A DNA stretch of 64,000 nt from Spirosoma rhododendri. GTDB lineage: Bacteria; Bacteroidota; Bacteroidia; Cytophagales; Spirosomataceae. The translations under genes were made by a program, and so were the position numbers. Positions 57,401-64,000 of the stretch are shown piece after piece (position 1 is the first letter of the stretch; every line of letters begins with the position of its first letter). Where the stretch lies: NCBI RefSeq assembly GCF_012849055.1, contig NZ_CP051677.1, forward strand, positions 3,239,001 through 3,303,000, written 5' to 3'. A model generated the notes under the pieces. It had not been told where the DNA came from, ran no database searches, and saw nothing but the letters and a program-made list of their open reading frames with translations.

Positions 57401-57880
57401 GTCGCCCGTCACGCGGCCCCGCACCGTTACGGCAATGGCCTGCCCGAAATCAGCCCCCAGCGACTGAAAGCCATTAGCGGTTACGCTTGAAGCCGTAGCC
57501 GGTGCGTCGCTACCCGACCGGTTGGCGGGCTTTACGATGTATACGTCTTTCTTGACCTGCTTCACCGTCAGGTTCTGCGGAGATAGCAGGCGATTCAGGG
57601 CGGTTTTGAGGTCTTTCGCCTGCATCCACTCGTCCGACGGTGCGGGTCGGTTATCGAGTGTCGTGGCTGCGTAGCCAATCGTTACGTTGTAGCGTCGTTC
57701 CAATTCGGCGAGGGCATCGCGGGTCGAAACAACAGCTTTGGCGCGGTGGATCGGCTGGCTGTGCCGCGTCGTTGCTAGTAGCTGAGTAGCAGCCGGTTGG
57801 GCGTTCAGCAGCTGACAACCCAGCAGGGTCAGCAGCAGGCCGGTCGCCAGAGGTCGGTACGTGGGTAAATCGTTCATCAT
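54422..57880 (-). CDS. SusC/RagA-type TonB-linked outer membrane protein with STN signalling domain
   Basis: The 1152-residue protein has a signal peptide, an STN domain (about 45-125, with RDALAELERRYNVTIGYA), a carboxypeptidase-D-like domain (about 150-235, with GVSIVLKGTNTGTVTNTDGDYSL), the TonB-box-like VVVVGYGTQEKKDVTGAIS and the plug with SIRIRGLGTVNNADPLIVIDG, then a 22-strand barrel ending in FTLGATLAF. It imports a glycan across the outer membrane with the SusD partner. The STN domain is the part that signals to a FecR anti-sigma, and FecR and sigma genes lie directly upstream. Confidence 0.95.
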   Translation of the reverse strand: MMNDLPTYRPLATGLLLTLLGCQLLNAQPAATQLLATTRHSQPIHRAKAVVSTRDALAELERRYNVTIGYAATTLDNRPAPSDEWMQAKDLKTALNRLLSPQNLTVKQVKKDVYIVKPANRSGSDAPATASSVTANGFQSLGADFGQAIAVTVRGRVTGDDGQGIPGVSIVLKGTNTGTVTNTDGDYSLTVPDANGTLVFSFIGYTSQEVPVNNRASINVTLKNDIQQLGEVVVVGYGTQEKKDVTGAISAVKGADIQNLPSGGAQQALQGRAAGVNVVRNGGAPGNAGSIRIRGLGTVNNADPLIVIDGVPAGSMNDVNPNDIESIDVLKDASASAIYGTRAANGVVLITTKRGRFDDKLRFTVNGYTGVSNRIKTLPVLDAPTLAAIKREAYTNDGLTVPAIWQDTQYQTQQTNWQDQILRQGTTQNLDVALRGGGKYSSFAISGGYYNETGIIGNSYYKRYTFRINSDHKITERLKIGQNLQFTNTHDNAPNTLSAQDGLLWSAIRFHPGLPVMNADGTYSTTQGKGAFGDINNPQYTIDTQDKDNARNRLLGSVTGEFEIVKGLKARANLALDATFTNTREFGVKITDQYRTNQYNQLTLTNDKYWAFLQEYFLSYDKSFGQHTVGLVGGYTSQTFNDLYSGTRGRDFASEDADLRYMRYAGSIVAIGNGQDGGRSYDALQSVFGRGTYAYKDRYLLTATFRADGSSKFAPGNKWGYFPAFSLGWRISDEPFFKNALSTISNLKLTGGWGQLGNQNISSLQYLALINSNYRYSFGDQNTSGSAQGRLANANIGWETAEMSNFGLDAGFLQNRLQASINYFIKDTKNMLLSPPSLGTLGRASIPDQNVGQLRNQGLELELSYQQKVGDLTLSVSGNATFIKNRITKLLTPGSFLGSQTYGRTDQEITRSYEGYAYGTFYGWRTNGLYQTQGEIDADPALAKDPRRTQGLIHPGDVRFQDLNGDGVIDNNDRTILGSPQPKVTYGLNTGLTYKGFDFTLFFLGQGGVDIYNADRMQGLDASYSFNLYADETNRWTGPNTSNSIPRVSINNSNRNFRTSDLFIERGDFLRLKNLTLGYTIPKPLMNRLGLSQARIYVTGQNVLTFTKYSGLNPELGFADGDRSQGQYAQQNVDYAQYPQARTFTLGATLAF

Positions 57881-57936
57881 AGTACGGGTGGTTGGAGTCG
57901 GTTTACGGTAGTTAGTTTACGGTTTACGGGATTGCG

Positions 57937-58050
57937 TAGCCTGGACGTCCACGTCCGGGTGGACGCGAAGCGGCCTGTTAGCTGCCGCCTGCATAAGTTG
58001 CCCTGACGGGCACCCGGACGTGGACCGGTCCGCCGGTGCGGTCCAGGCTA
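57937..58050. repeat. Intergenic inverted repeat (TAGCCTGGAC family), copy 2
   Basis: The outer arms TAGCCTGGAC and GTCCAGGCTA (57937-57946, 58041-58050) pair, with inner CACGTCCGGGTG and CACCCGGACGTG pairing as well. It is the second copy of the 47598 element. It lies between FecR (stop at 58064) and susC-like on the minus strand. Confidence 0.8.
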
Positions 58051-58063
58051 CACTGCGAATCGC

Positions 58064-59095
58064 TTAAAGCTTCGCAGTGATACGGATGTGTTTGGGGGTT
58101 ATGGTGGATACGGTAAGGTCGTTGGCTTCGGCAATGGCGGCAAGCAGAATATCGGGGTCGCGGGTGGGCAGGTGAATGGTCATCCGGCGGTCGCGGAGGG
58201 CGGGGTCGGCAAAGTCAATCTGGTAACCGAGGTCCTGCGCCAGCAGATCGGCCATTTCGCCCAGCGTTGTATTGTCGAAAATAAACTGCCGCGTCGTCCA
58301 GGCGCTGTACACGGCCGGTTCAACCCGCCGACGAACGATAGCCTGTTTCGTATTGGCCGGTACGTCGACCAGTTCACCCGGTACCATGTTGATCGGCGTC
58401 TGCTGACTGGCGACATGCAGCCTGACGCGCCCGCTGTTCAGCACCACCCGCGTTTGCCGGGCCTGCTCATCGACGGTAAAGACCGTTCCCAGCACTTCGA
58501 CCTGTAGCTGATCGGGCGTCTGCACAACAAATCGCTGATTGTTCAACTGATGCGTAACCGAAAACTGTGCTTTACCTGTCAGCCACACCGTCCGGGCTTC
58601 GTCAGCCGACCAGTGCCGGGCAAACCGCACCGATGCGCCAGCATTCAGCACGACTGTAGACCCGTCAGGGAGGGTCAGCTTGCGCGGTTCATTCGCGGAA
58701 GCGTATTCAACCACCGTCTGCGTTTGCCAGTACCAGACCGATCCGGCTAACAACAGCAATGCGCCGAAAGCCGCTGCCAGAACACCGATTCGACGACGAC
58801 TTTTGGGGTTGGGCCGTTGCTCTCGCGGTGGGTAAGCAGGTGTCAGATTGATCTTGTCTTTCTGCGCCTGAATGGCCGACCACACAACCGCCTGTGCACC
58901 CGCCAGTGGGTCGGTAGGGACGAGGTGCCACAGCGTTACCAACTGCCGGGCGAGTTGAATATCAGCCAGCTGATCGGGGTGCTGGGCCAGCCACTGCTCC
59001 CAAACGGCGGTGTTGGTCGGGGTAGGGTGCTGTATCCAGTCGATAAAGGCGGGGTCGGCAGCAAGGGCTTCCGCCGAACGGTACTCGTTTTCCAT
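58064..59095 (-). CDS. FecR-type anti-sigma factor
   Basis: The 343-residue protein has a cytoplasmic N-terminal sigma-binding part (about 1-95), one membrane helix (about 101-123), a periplasmic FecR domain (about 130-240, with RKLTLPDGSTVVLNAGAS and RVRLHVA) and a C-terminal DUF4974/STN-like domain (about 265-343, with FDNTTLGEMADLLAQDLGY). It holds the upstream ECF sigma factor until the SusC STN domain reports substrate, then releases it. The order sigma, FecR, SusC, SusD is the standard one. The gap to sigma is 200 bp and carries an inverted repeat. Confidence 0.93.
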   Translation of the reverse strand: MENEYRSAEALAADPAFIDWIQHPTPTNTAVWEQWLAQHPDQLADIQLARQLVTLWHLVPTDPLAGAQAVVWSAIQAQKDKINLTPAYPPREQRPNPKSRRRIGVLAAAFGALLLLAGSVWYWQTQTVVEYASANEPRKLTLPDGSTVVLNAGASVRFARHWSADEARTVWLTGKAQFSVTHQLNNQRFVVQTPDQLQVEVLGTVFTVDEQARQTRVVLNSGRVRLHVASQQTPINMVPGELVDVPANTKQAIVRRRVEPAVYSAWTTRQFIFDNTTLGEMADLLAQDLGYQIDFADPALRDRRMTIHLPTRDPDILLAAIAEANDLTVSTITPKHIRITAKL

Positions 59096-59196
59096 GTGTG
59101 GCGACCTGTGATGCGATTAGGTCGGTCCGGAAAAGCAATGGCGACTGTTCGGCGTTTTTACCGGGTTACGGTAGAAAAATTTTGAATTTTTTTCTG

Positions 59197-59296
59197 AACA
59201 CAGAGAAAACGGAGGGGAAGCACAGAGTACATGGAGAAAAAAAACCAGTTGCTTTTCTCTGCGTGCTCTGTGCCTTACCTCTGTTTCCTCCGTGTT
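59197..59296. repeat. Intergenic inverted repeat (AACACAGAGAAAACGGAGG family)
   Basis: Arms about 59197-59240 and 59252-59296 pair with several mismatches. The right arm ends at the sigma-factor stop (59296-59298), and the element fills most of the gap to FecR. From memory, words of this CACAGAG/CTCTGTG type are common intergenic repeats in many bacteria. Confidence 0.75.
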
Positions 59297-59874
59297 TAAA
59301 TCACCACCCCCGCCATTAACATCACCCAGAAACCCGGCTGGACAAGCAGTTTGCGGAGTTTTTCTAGGGCTTCGTACACGAGATTATAGACCGTGCGGAC
59401 CTGCACGGCCATCATGTCAGCGATTTCGGGGTAGGCGAGTCCGTCGATATAAAGCAGGGTAATGGCTTCGCGCTGCCGATGGCTGAGCTGGTCGATGGCC
59501 TGCCGAAGCTGGGCCTGCTGCTGCGCCTGAACTTCCAACGTGATAAAGTCGAATTCGGGCGAAAATGACAGTCCATGGGCAGCGTCGGCGTCAGTAAACG
59601 CGGCAGACTGCTGCCGAATCGCCCGGTACACCTGCCGACGCATGGCTTTCAACAGGTAAAACTTGATTGAGTCGGTGGGGGAGAGGTTTCGTCGTCCGCG
59701 CCAAAGGTCAATGAATAGCGTCTGGATTGTGTCTTTTACAAGCTCATCGTCATTCGCGATGTGGTAGCCGTAGCGGTATAGCGTGGTGAAATGGGCGTTG
59801 TAAATGGCCGTAAATGCCTGTTCGTCACCGGAGCGAAACCGTTGCCATAGTTCGTCTTCAACGGGAACAGTCAT
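59296..59874 (-). CDS. ECF RNA polymerase sigma-70 factor (SusC/FecR-linked)
   Basis: The 192-residue protein has region 2 (about 15-85, with FTAIYNAHFTTLYRYGYHI and DTIQTLFIDLWRGR) and region 4 (about 125-180, with QLSHRQREAITLLYIDGLAYPEIADMM), joined by the short ECF linker. It directs RNA polymerase to the SusC/SusD operon when released by FecR. It is the first gene of the locus, divergent from exonuclease III, with an inverted repeat in the shared upstream gap. Confidence 0.93.
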   Translation of the reverse strand: MTVPVEDELWQRFRSGDEQAFTAIYNAHFTTLYRYGYHIANDDELVKDTIQTLFIDLWRGRRNLSPTDSIKFYLLKAMRRQVYRAIRQQSAAFTDADAAHGLSFSPEFDFITLEVQAQQQAQLRQAIDQLSHRQREAITLLYIDGLAYPEIADMMAVQVRTVYNLVYEALEKLRKLLVQPGFWVMLMAGVVI

Positions 59875-60002
59875 GTCGGTTAGCTGGGGTCGGGTACGGA
59901 GGTAAGTAATTATCTCGTCGGTGAATGTACAAACTACGTAGAAAAAAAGATGATGTCCAGCCGGTTAAGTTGAGCCTGACGGCAGGCTTGGGCCCGACAG
60001 TG

Positions 60003-60105
60003 CCCTTGTCCCCGACAGCATCCTTGCTGTCGAGCCGTAGGCTAAGTGCATCAGCCCGATTAGTCGCTATCGCGGCTCGACAGCAGGATGCTGTCGGAGA
60101 CAAGG
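60003..60105. repeat. Intergenic inverted repeat (GACAGCATCC-TGCTGTCGAG family), copy 2
   Basis: Arms about 60003-60037 and 60072-60105 match except for one extra base and one substitution, around about 34 bases. It is the second copy of the 49951 element. It lies in the upstream gap shared by the divergent sigma and exonuclease genes, where a terminator would be out of place, so it is not only a terminator. Confidence 0.85.
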
Positions 60106-60191
60106 GAATGCCGCGCCAAAACGTGGTGCTATAAACTGACAGCGGTAACTTGCGACTGATTGGCGGTACCTGCCGTCGACGCTCAGTATTT

Positions 60192-60968
60192 ATGCAGCTT
60201 ATTTCGTACAATATCAACGGCATCCGGGCAGCCCTGCGCAACGGCCTGGCCGACTGGCTGTCGCAAAACCAGTTCGACATCCTTTGCTTTCAGGAAGTAA
60301 AGGCCACGCACGATGTGGTCGACCTGGATCCCTTCGAGCAACTGGGCTACCAGTACCATTGGCATGCCGCTGAAAAGAAAGGATACTCCGGCGTCGCTAC
60401 GTTTTCGCGCATCGCCCCAACCAATGTCGTGATGGGCTGCGGTCTGTCAGTCTATGATTGTGAAGGGCGCATTCTTCGCACCGACTTCGGCGATCTGACG
60501 GTGCTGAACTGCTATTTTCCGTCGGGTACGACGGGCGAAGTTCGGCAGGGTGTCAAGATGGAATTTCTTCGTGATTTCTACGACTACGTGCAGAACCTCC
60601 GTCAGTCGCGCCCCAACCTGATCGTGGTGGGCGACTACAACATTGCCCATAACGCCATCGATATCCACGACCCCGTTCGCAACAAAAACGTGACCGGCTT
60701 CCTGCCCGACGAACGCGCCTGGATGGATCGCTGGTTTGCCGCCGATATGACCGACGCGTTCCGCTACAAACACCCCGCCGACGTGGCGTATAGCTGGTGG
60801 AGTTACCGCGCCGGTGCCCGTAGCAGCAACAAAGGCTGGCGCATCGACTACGCATCGGTCAGCGAACCCCTCCGCCCCCGAATCGAAGACTGCCGTATGC
60901 TCCCCGACGCCGTCCACGCCGACCACTGCCCGGTGTGGTTACTGTTGAATGATAGAGTGATGGAATGA
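60192..60968 (+). CDS. xth: Exodeoxyribonuclease III (AP endonuclease)
   Basis: The 258-residue protein is an ExoIII/APE1-type nuclease. The metal and active-site motifs are all present: SYNINGIRAA (Asn), CFQEVKA (Glu), GYSGVATFSR, VVGDYNIAH (Asp, Asn) and a late YASVSEPL/HADHCPVW with the catalytic His. It cuts DNA at abasic sites and degrades 3' ends in base-excision repair. The frame opens earlier at 60150, but the ATG at 60192 (MQLISYNINGIR) is the natural start. Its last residues and stop codon are encoded by the downstream inverted repeat. Confidence 0.94.
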   Translation: MQLISYNINGIRAALRNGLADWLSQNQFDILCFQEVKATHDVVDLDPFEQLGYQYHWHAAEKKGYSGVATFSRIAPTNVVMGCGLSVYDCEGRILRTDFGDLTVLNCYFPSGTTGEVRQGVKMEFLRDFYDYVQNLRQSRPNLIVVGDYNIAHNAIDIHDPVRNKNVTGFLPDERAWMDRWFAADMTDAFRYKHPADVAYSWWSYRAGARSSNKGWRIDYASVSEPLRPRIEDCRMLPDAVHADHCPVWLLLNDRVME

Positions 60969-61021
60969 TTGAATGGATTAGCACGCCAGCTATTCAATCA
61001 TTCCATCACTCTATCATTCAA
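60945..61021. repeat. Perfect intergenic inverted repeat (GAATGATTGAATGA family), exonuclease-pseudouridine synthase gap
   Basis: Arms 60945-60974 and 60992-61021 match perfectly over 30 bases around 17. The left arm encodes the last seven codons or so and the stop of the exonuclease; the right arm ends three bases before the ATG at 61025. The words recur at 19371, 24971 and about 25202. Confidence 0.9.
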
Positions 61022-61024
61022 TCC

Positions 61025-61606
61025 ATGTACTACCTCATCTACAAGCCATACCTGATGATGTCGCAGTTTAGCCGGGAGGGCGACAAGGCGACACTGGCGG
61101 ATCTGGATTTTCGCTTTCCACCGGACGTGTACCCCGTTGGGCGGCTCGACGCCGATAGCGAGGGCCTGCTGCTGCTGACGAGCGACAAACAGCTGAATCA
61201 CCGGCTGCTGAATCCCAAATTTCAGCACGACCGGACGTATTACGTACAGGTCGATGGGGCGCTAACCGACGATGCCTGCGCCCAACTATCGGCGGGGGTG
61301 ACGATTTCGGTCGATGGTAAACCGTACCATACCCGCCCCGCTGATGCCCGGCCGTTGGTCGAGCCGGCCCTGCCTGAGCGGGTACCGCCCATTCGATACC
61401 GGGCGGCCATCCCGACATCGTGGCTGTCGATTCGACTGCACGAAGGCAAAAACCGGCAGGTGCGCCGGATGACGGCCGCTGTCGGGTTCCCGACGCTGCG
61501 GCTGGTCCGCTGGGCCATCGAAGACCTGACCGCCGAAGGGATGCAGCCGGGCGATGTCCGCCAACTCGACTGGCCAACCGTTCGTCAGGGGTTACGTATG
61601 CGGTAA
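61025..61606 (+). CDS. Pseudouridine synthase, RsuA/RluE family
   Basis: The 193-residue protein is a compact RsuA/RluB/E/F-type synthase without an S4 domain. It has YLIYKPYLMMSQF at the start, the catalytic Asp in VGRLDADSEGLLLLTSD near residue 39, RTYYVQV, and a closing IRLHEGKNRQVRRMTAAVGFPTLRLVR. It turns uridine into pseudouridine, probably in 23S rRNA as RluE does. The frame starts earlier at 60965, but that part is the inverted repeat, so the ATG at 61025 is chosen. It is co-directional with exonuclease III. Confidence 0.9.
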   Translation: MYYLIYKPYLMMSQFSREGDKATLADLDFRFPPDVYPVGRLDADSEGLLLLTSDKQLNHRLLNPKFQHDRTYYVQVDGALTDDACAQLSAGVTISVDGKPYHTRPADARPLVEPALPERVPPIRYRAAIPTSWLSIRLHEGKNRQVRRMTAAVGFPTLRLVRWAIEDLTAEGMQPGDVRQLDWPTVRQGLRMR

Positions 61607-61840
61607 GTTGCTCACTACCAACAGTACCCATCTGGCTAAATGAAGCGGGAAAATCGGTAAACAGCGCGTAGACTGTGTCTTTACGTACTGAATGAACAGA
61701 GAGTAAGTCGTGTAGCATGGCGCATCGATGCGGGCGGGTAAGCTGAGCGGCCAACGGGCCATCGCTGACCAAACGATAAATTGACGGAATCGCCGTTGCG
61801 GATTTCGACCGTACTTTCGACACAACCTGATACCAGCGAC

Positions 61841-62419
61841 ATGAAAAAGACCACCGACGCTGAACTGTTGGCGGGAATTCGGAGGGGCGGCTCCGAGCGC
61901 CGATTCTCCGAAAACCGTCTGTATGAAAAGTACGCGTACCTCATCGACGAAGGGGTTCGCAAGCATAAACTATCTGACGATGAGTGCGCCAGCGCTTATT
62001 CCGATGCGGTGCTAGCCGTGTTCGACCATGTCAGCACGGGCCGATTTGAAGGGCGATCTGAGCTGGGAACGTACCTGTATCAATTATTTTCTAACAAATG
62101 TGTTGACGCTATTCGGAAAAAGACGACTAACCGGAGTAGTGTCCACAATGCCTTTTCGCTGGACGACAGCTTGCTGCAACTGCCCGACGCGGCCCGTTCG
62201 ATTGTCCAGCAACTGATCGCCAAAAGCGACGTTGAGCAGCTGCATAAGTACCTGCACGAACTAGGCGAAAAATGCCGGAACATGGTGCTGGCGTGGGGCG
62301 AGGGGTATGGCGACGACGAAATTGCGCAACAGCTGGGCTACGCGTCGGCCGCGGTTGCCAAAACCAGTCGGCTGCGCTGCATCGACAAACTACGCGACCG
62401 TTATCTGAACAGGTTATGA
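61841..62419 (+). CDS. RNA polymerase sigma-70 family factor (second ECF-like)
   Basis: The 192-residue protein has a sigma region 2-like part (FSENRLYEKYAYLIDEGV, ASAYSDAVLAVFDHV, GTYLYQLFSNKCVDAIRKK) and a region 4-like helix-turn-helix near the end (GYGDDEIAQQLGYASAAVAKTSRLRCIDKL). It differs from the SusC-linked factor and belongs with the group that lies beside TPR membrane proteins. A TTG 60 bp earlier would extend the frame; the ATG at 61841 is preferred. Its stop overlaps the next start as ATGA (62416-62419), so the next gene is probably its regulator. Confidence 0.85.
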   Translation: MKKTTDAELLAGIRRGGSERRFSENRLYEKYAYLIDEGVRKHKLSDDECASAYSDAVLAVFDHVSTGRFEGRSELGTYLYQLFSNKCVDAIRKKTTNRSSVHNAFSLDDSLLQLPDAARSIVQQLIAKSDVEQLHKYLHELGEKCRNMVLAWGEGYGDDEIAQQLGYASAAVAKTSRLRCIDKLRDRYLNRL

Positions 62420-63168
62420 ACGAGCTGGAAACAATCGAAAACTACGTAAACGGCTTGCTATCGCCCGACGAACGGGCCCGGTTTGATGCGGAACTGGCTT
62501 ATAACTCAGCTTTGGCCGAGTCGCTGGCGTTCTACGTGTTGACGCAGGAAGTGGCCCGTCAGCAGGCGCTCGACACCCGCAAGGCCGAACTGGCTGCGCT
62601 GCGAACCCGCCCGGTGCCGTCAGAAGCCAGTGTACGGCCCTTGTGGGGCAGTGCGGGTATGGTCCGCTGGCTGGCCGTCGCTGCCAGTGTCGTGCTGGTG
62701 CTGGCGGTGGGTTACTACGCCCTGCGCCCAAAAACTGATACGCTGGCCGCCCTGACAACAACGTACGCCAATGAGCGTTTTGGCCAGTTGCCGGTAACGA
62801 TGGGTGGAAAATCGGACGATGTTCAGCAGGGAATTGCCCGGTTCAACGACGGTCAGATTGCCCGCGCCGATTCGCTGTTCGAGACCGCACTCCGCACCCA
62901 GCCCCAGCGCGATGATGCGCTGACTTATGCCGGTATAACAGCCTTTCGGTTAGGGCAGTACGACCGCGCTATCGACCGGTTTCAGCGGCTGGGGCAGCTG
63001 CCCGGTCGGTTTGCCAACCCCGGCCCTTACTACGAAGCACTTGCCCGGCTTCGTCGGAACTTACCGGATGATAAAAGCCGGGCGAAAGGCTTGCTCGAAC
63101 AGGTTGTCCGGCAGAACTTAGTTGGAGCGAAAGAAGCCGAAAGACTTCTGGCAACGAACAACTTGTAA
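62416..63168 (+). CDS. Membrane TPR protein, probable anti-sigma or sigma-linked regulator
   Basis: The 250-residue protein begins with a zinc-free anti-sigma-like N-terminus (IENYVNGLLSPDERARFDAELAYN, the same layout as many anti-sigma factors), one membrane helix (about 89-108) and a periplasmic part with TPR-like helices (about 140-230, with ALTYAGITAFRLGQYDRAIDRFQRL). Overlap with the sigma stop (ATGA) implies translational coupling and supports an anti-sigma role. The frame can open at 62272, but that stretch lies inside the sigma gene, so the ATG at 62416 is the start. Confidence 0.8.
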   Translation: MNELETIENYVNGLLSPDERARFDAELAYNSALAESLAFYVLTQEVARQQALDTRKAELAALRTRPVPSEASVRPLWGSAGMVRWLAVAASVVLVLAVGYYALRPKTDTLAALTTTYANERFGQLPVTMGGKSDDVQQGIARFNDGQIARADSLFETALRTQPQRDDALTYAGITAFRLGQYDRAIDRFQRLGQLPGRFANPGPYYEALARLRRNLPDDKSRAKGLLEQVVRQNLVGAKEAERLLATNNL

Positions 63169-63182
63169 AACCACGTCCACAC

Positions 63183-63653
63183 ATGATCGATATCAGAGAA
63201 CTTATTGCGGAACGGCAGCGCCGGGACCCTGCTTTTCGGGTAACGCGGGATGTTCGGTCCGGGCAGTACTTCGTGCAGAACCAGGTCGTTTTTCAGTATC
63301 CTGTCGATAAAACGTCTGAAGAAACGGTAAAGCTGGCTCAGGGGTACATCGACCGTATCAATCAGCAGCGGCAGACCGCCGGGCAACCGTTGCTCCGGGT
63401 GAAAATCACTGCTCTATCGAAGGGGGTGGTTATCGTCAATGGGCGGGGTGCTACTGAATTGATTGGTGGCGGAGGGACGACGCCCCACCCGCCACCACCA
63501 CCACCACCGCCGTGGCGGCCCGACGACATTCGGCTTGATCGGGTACTGGTCATCCACGTGCTGGCGGAAATCAACAAGGGTAGATTCGATATACTACTCA
63601 CATCGCAGGCCCTAGCTGCGGGTATTAGTCTGGAAGTGCTATCGGTTGTCTGA
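63183..63653 (+). CDS. Uncharacterised protein with a proline-rich linker
   Basis: I do not recognise a named family. The 156-residue protein has no signal peptide. The N-terminal part (about 1-92) reads RQRRDPAFRVTRDVRSGQYFVQNQVVFQYPVD and KITALSKGVVIV, an alpha/beta mix. Then comes a Gly4 turn and a run of Pro (about 102-110) followed by Trp, a flexible linker, and a short C-terminal domain (about 113-156, with VLVIHVLAEINKGRFDILLTSQAL). It lies 14 bp after the TPR gene and 24 bp before the next, so it belongs to the sigma operon. Two small adapter-like domains joined by a linker is the safest reading. Confidence 0.7.
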   Translation: MIDIRELIAERQRRDPAFRVTRDVRSGQYFVQNQVVFQYPVDKTSEETVKLAQGYIDRINQQRQTAGQPLLRVKITALSKGVVIVNGRGATELIGGGGTTPHPPPPPPPPWRPDDIRLDRVLVIHVLAEINKGRFDILLTSQALAAGISLEVLSVV

Positions 63654-63677
63654 TGTAACCTGCTAATAAGCGATACC

Positions 63678-64000
63678 ATGAGTTGGGCCCGATGCATCGT
63701 TCGTGGGTTGCTGATCGGTAGTGCGGTCGGATTGTGCGTCGGTGCAGCCCGTGCACAATGCCTGTCGGCAGCGGATGTGCGGGCGCGTATCGACCATGCC
63801 ATGCGTCAACCGAGGGGCCCTACAGCGCAATTCTACGCCGATATTCGACAGCAACTCATTCGCAATCGCTGCCCGGCCGACACGGTGTTGGCCCGCGTAA
63901 CCATGCGACTGGGGTACGCGCAGTATTTTCAGCCGCCGAACGATTCGGCGTTGGTGTGGCTACGGGAAAGCATTCGGTTGTACCAGCGGTTGCCAGTCGG
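63678..64000 (+). CDS. Secreted TPR-like protein, 3' part beyond window (possible CHAT-type protease)
   Basis: Only the first 107 codons are inside the window. They encode a signal peptide (about residues 1-29, ending GAARAQ) and the start of a helical, TPR-like region (TAQFYADIRQQLIRNR, then a second helix pair). In related bacteria, operons of the order sigma, membrane TPR protein, small protein often end with a TPR-CHAT (caspase-like) protein; that identity here is a prediction, since the catalytic part is not visible. Confidence 0.65.
   Translation, partial: MSWARCIVRGLLIGSAVGLCVGAARAQCLSAADVRARIDHAMRQPRGPTAQFYADIRQQLIRNRCPADTVLARVTMRLGYAQYFQPPNDSALVWLRESIRLYQRLPV

Noticed and set aside
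60003-60105. Reading this inverted repeat as a terminator
   Set aside because: It lies between divergent start codons, where no transcript from the flanking genes ends, and a second copy exists at 49951, so it is listed as a repeat.

Overview
The window looks like the chromosome of a Bacteroidota bacterium of the Cytophagales, most like Spirosoma or a close relative. That is an inference from several signs: a SusC/SusD pair run by an ECF sigma factor and a FecR-type anti-sigma, two large secreted proteins with C-terminal type IX secretion sorting tails, TAnnTTTG-type promoter elements, moderately high GC coding DNA and typical gene neighbourhoods. No tRNA, rRNA, CRISPR array, insertion sequence or prophage was recognised.

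Left part, 1-20.6 kb. Positions 1-3545 (minus strand) are an exopolysaccharide cluster: two family 2 glycosyltransferases, a polyprenyl-phosphate sugar transferase with a receiver-like N-terminus, and a single-domain response regulator with Glu in place of the phosphoacceptor Asp. Positions 4197-6765 hold DUF427, an osmoprotectant/ergothioneine-type ABC ATPase, and a permease fused to a substrate-binding domain whose two lobes are in swapped order. An AmpG-like transporter, 3-methyladenine glycosylase, YicC, PdxA with a 237-residue disordered extension, a 2-hydroxyacid dehydrogenase, a frameshifted subtilisin-like protease, an alpha/beta hydrolase and an AraC regulator follow. A sugar-catabolism run (TIM-barrel isomerase, Gfo/Idh/MocA oxidoreductase, GNAT, ThuA-propeller-cupredoxin lipoprotein) occupies 18.5-25 kb.

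Middle part, 25-44 kb. This holds a histidine kinase, a histone H1-like protein, an RNA methyltransferase, a cation efflux protein, a carotenoid oxygenase, an AT-rich pair (DUF433 and GIY-YIG), MutS, a GntP permease, a Rad52-like protein, a large secreted beta-helix/PA14/NPCBM protein and a nucleoside permease.

Right part, 44-64 kb. A minus-strand glycan-utilisation locus reads in transcription order: ECF sigma, FecR, SusC, SusD, small lipoprotein, GH29 fucosidase, GH89 alpha-N-acetylglucosaminidase, heparan-alpha-glucosaminide acetyltransferase-like membrane protein, and a phospholipase-like/alkaline phosphatase fusion. The sensor and regulator genes probably switch on import and digestion of a fucose- and alpha-GlcNAc-bearing glycan. 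Exonuclease III and a pseudouridine synthase follow. The right edge opens a second sigma-factor operon (sigma, membrane TPR protein, proline-rich protein, secreted TPR-like protein cut by the window).

Two patterns cut across the window. First, four genes are broken, and each is repaired by adding one G to a short G run, which points to homopolymer errors in the assembly. Second, the intergenic gaps carry long inverted repeats of about a dozen unrelated families, several of which fill a gap exactly from stop codon to start codon.
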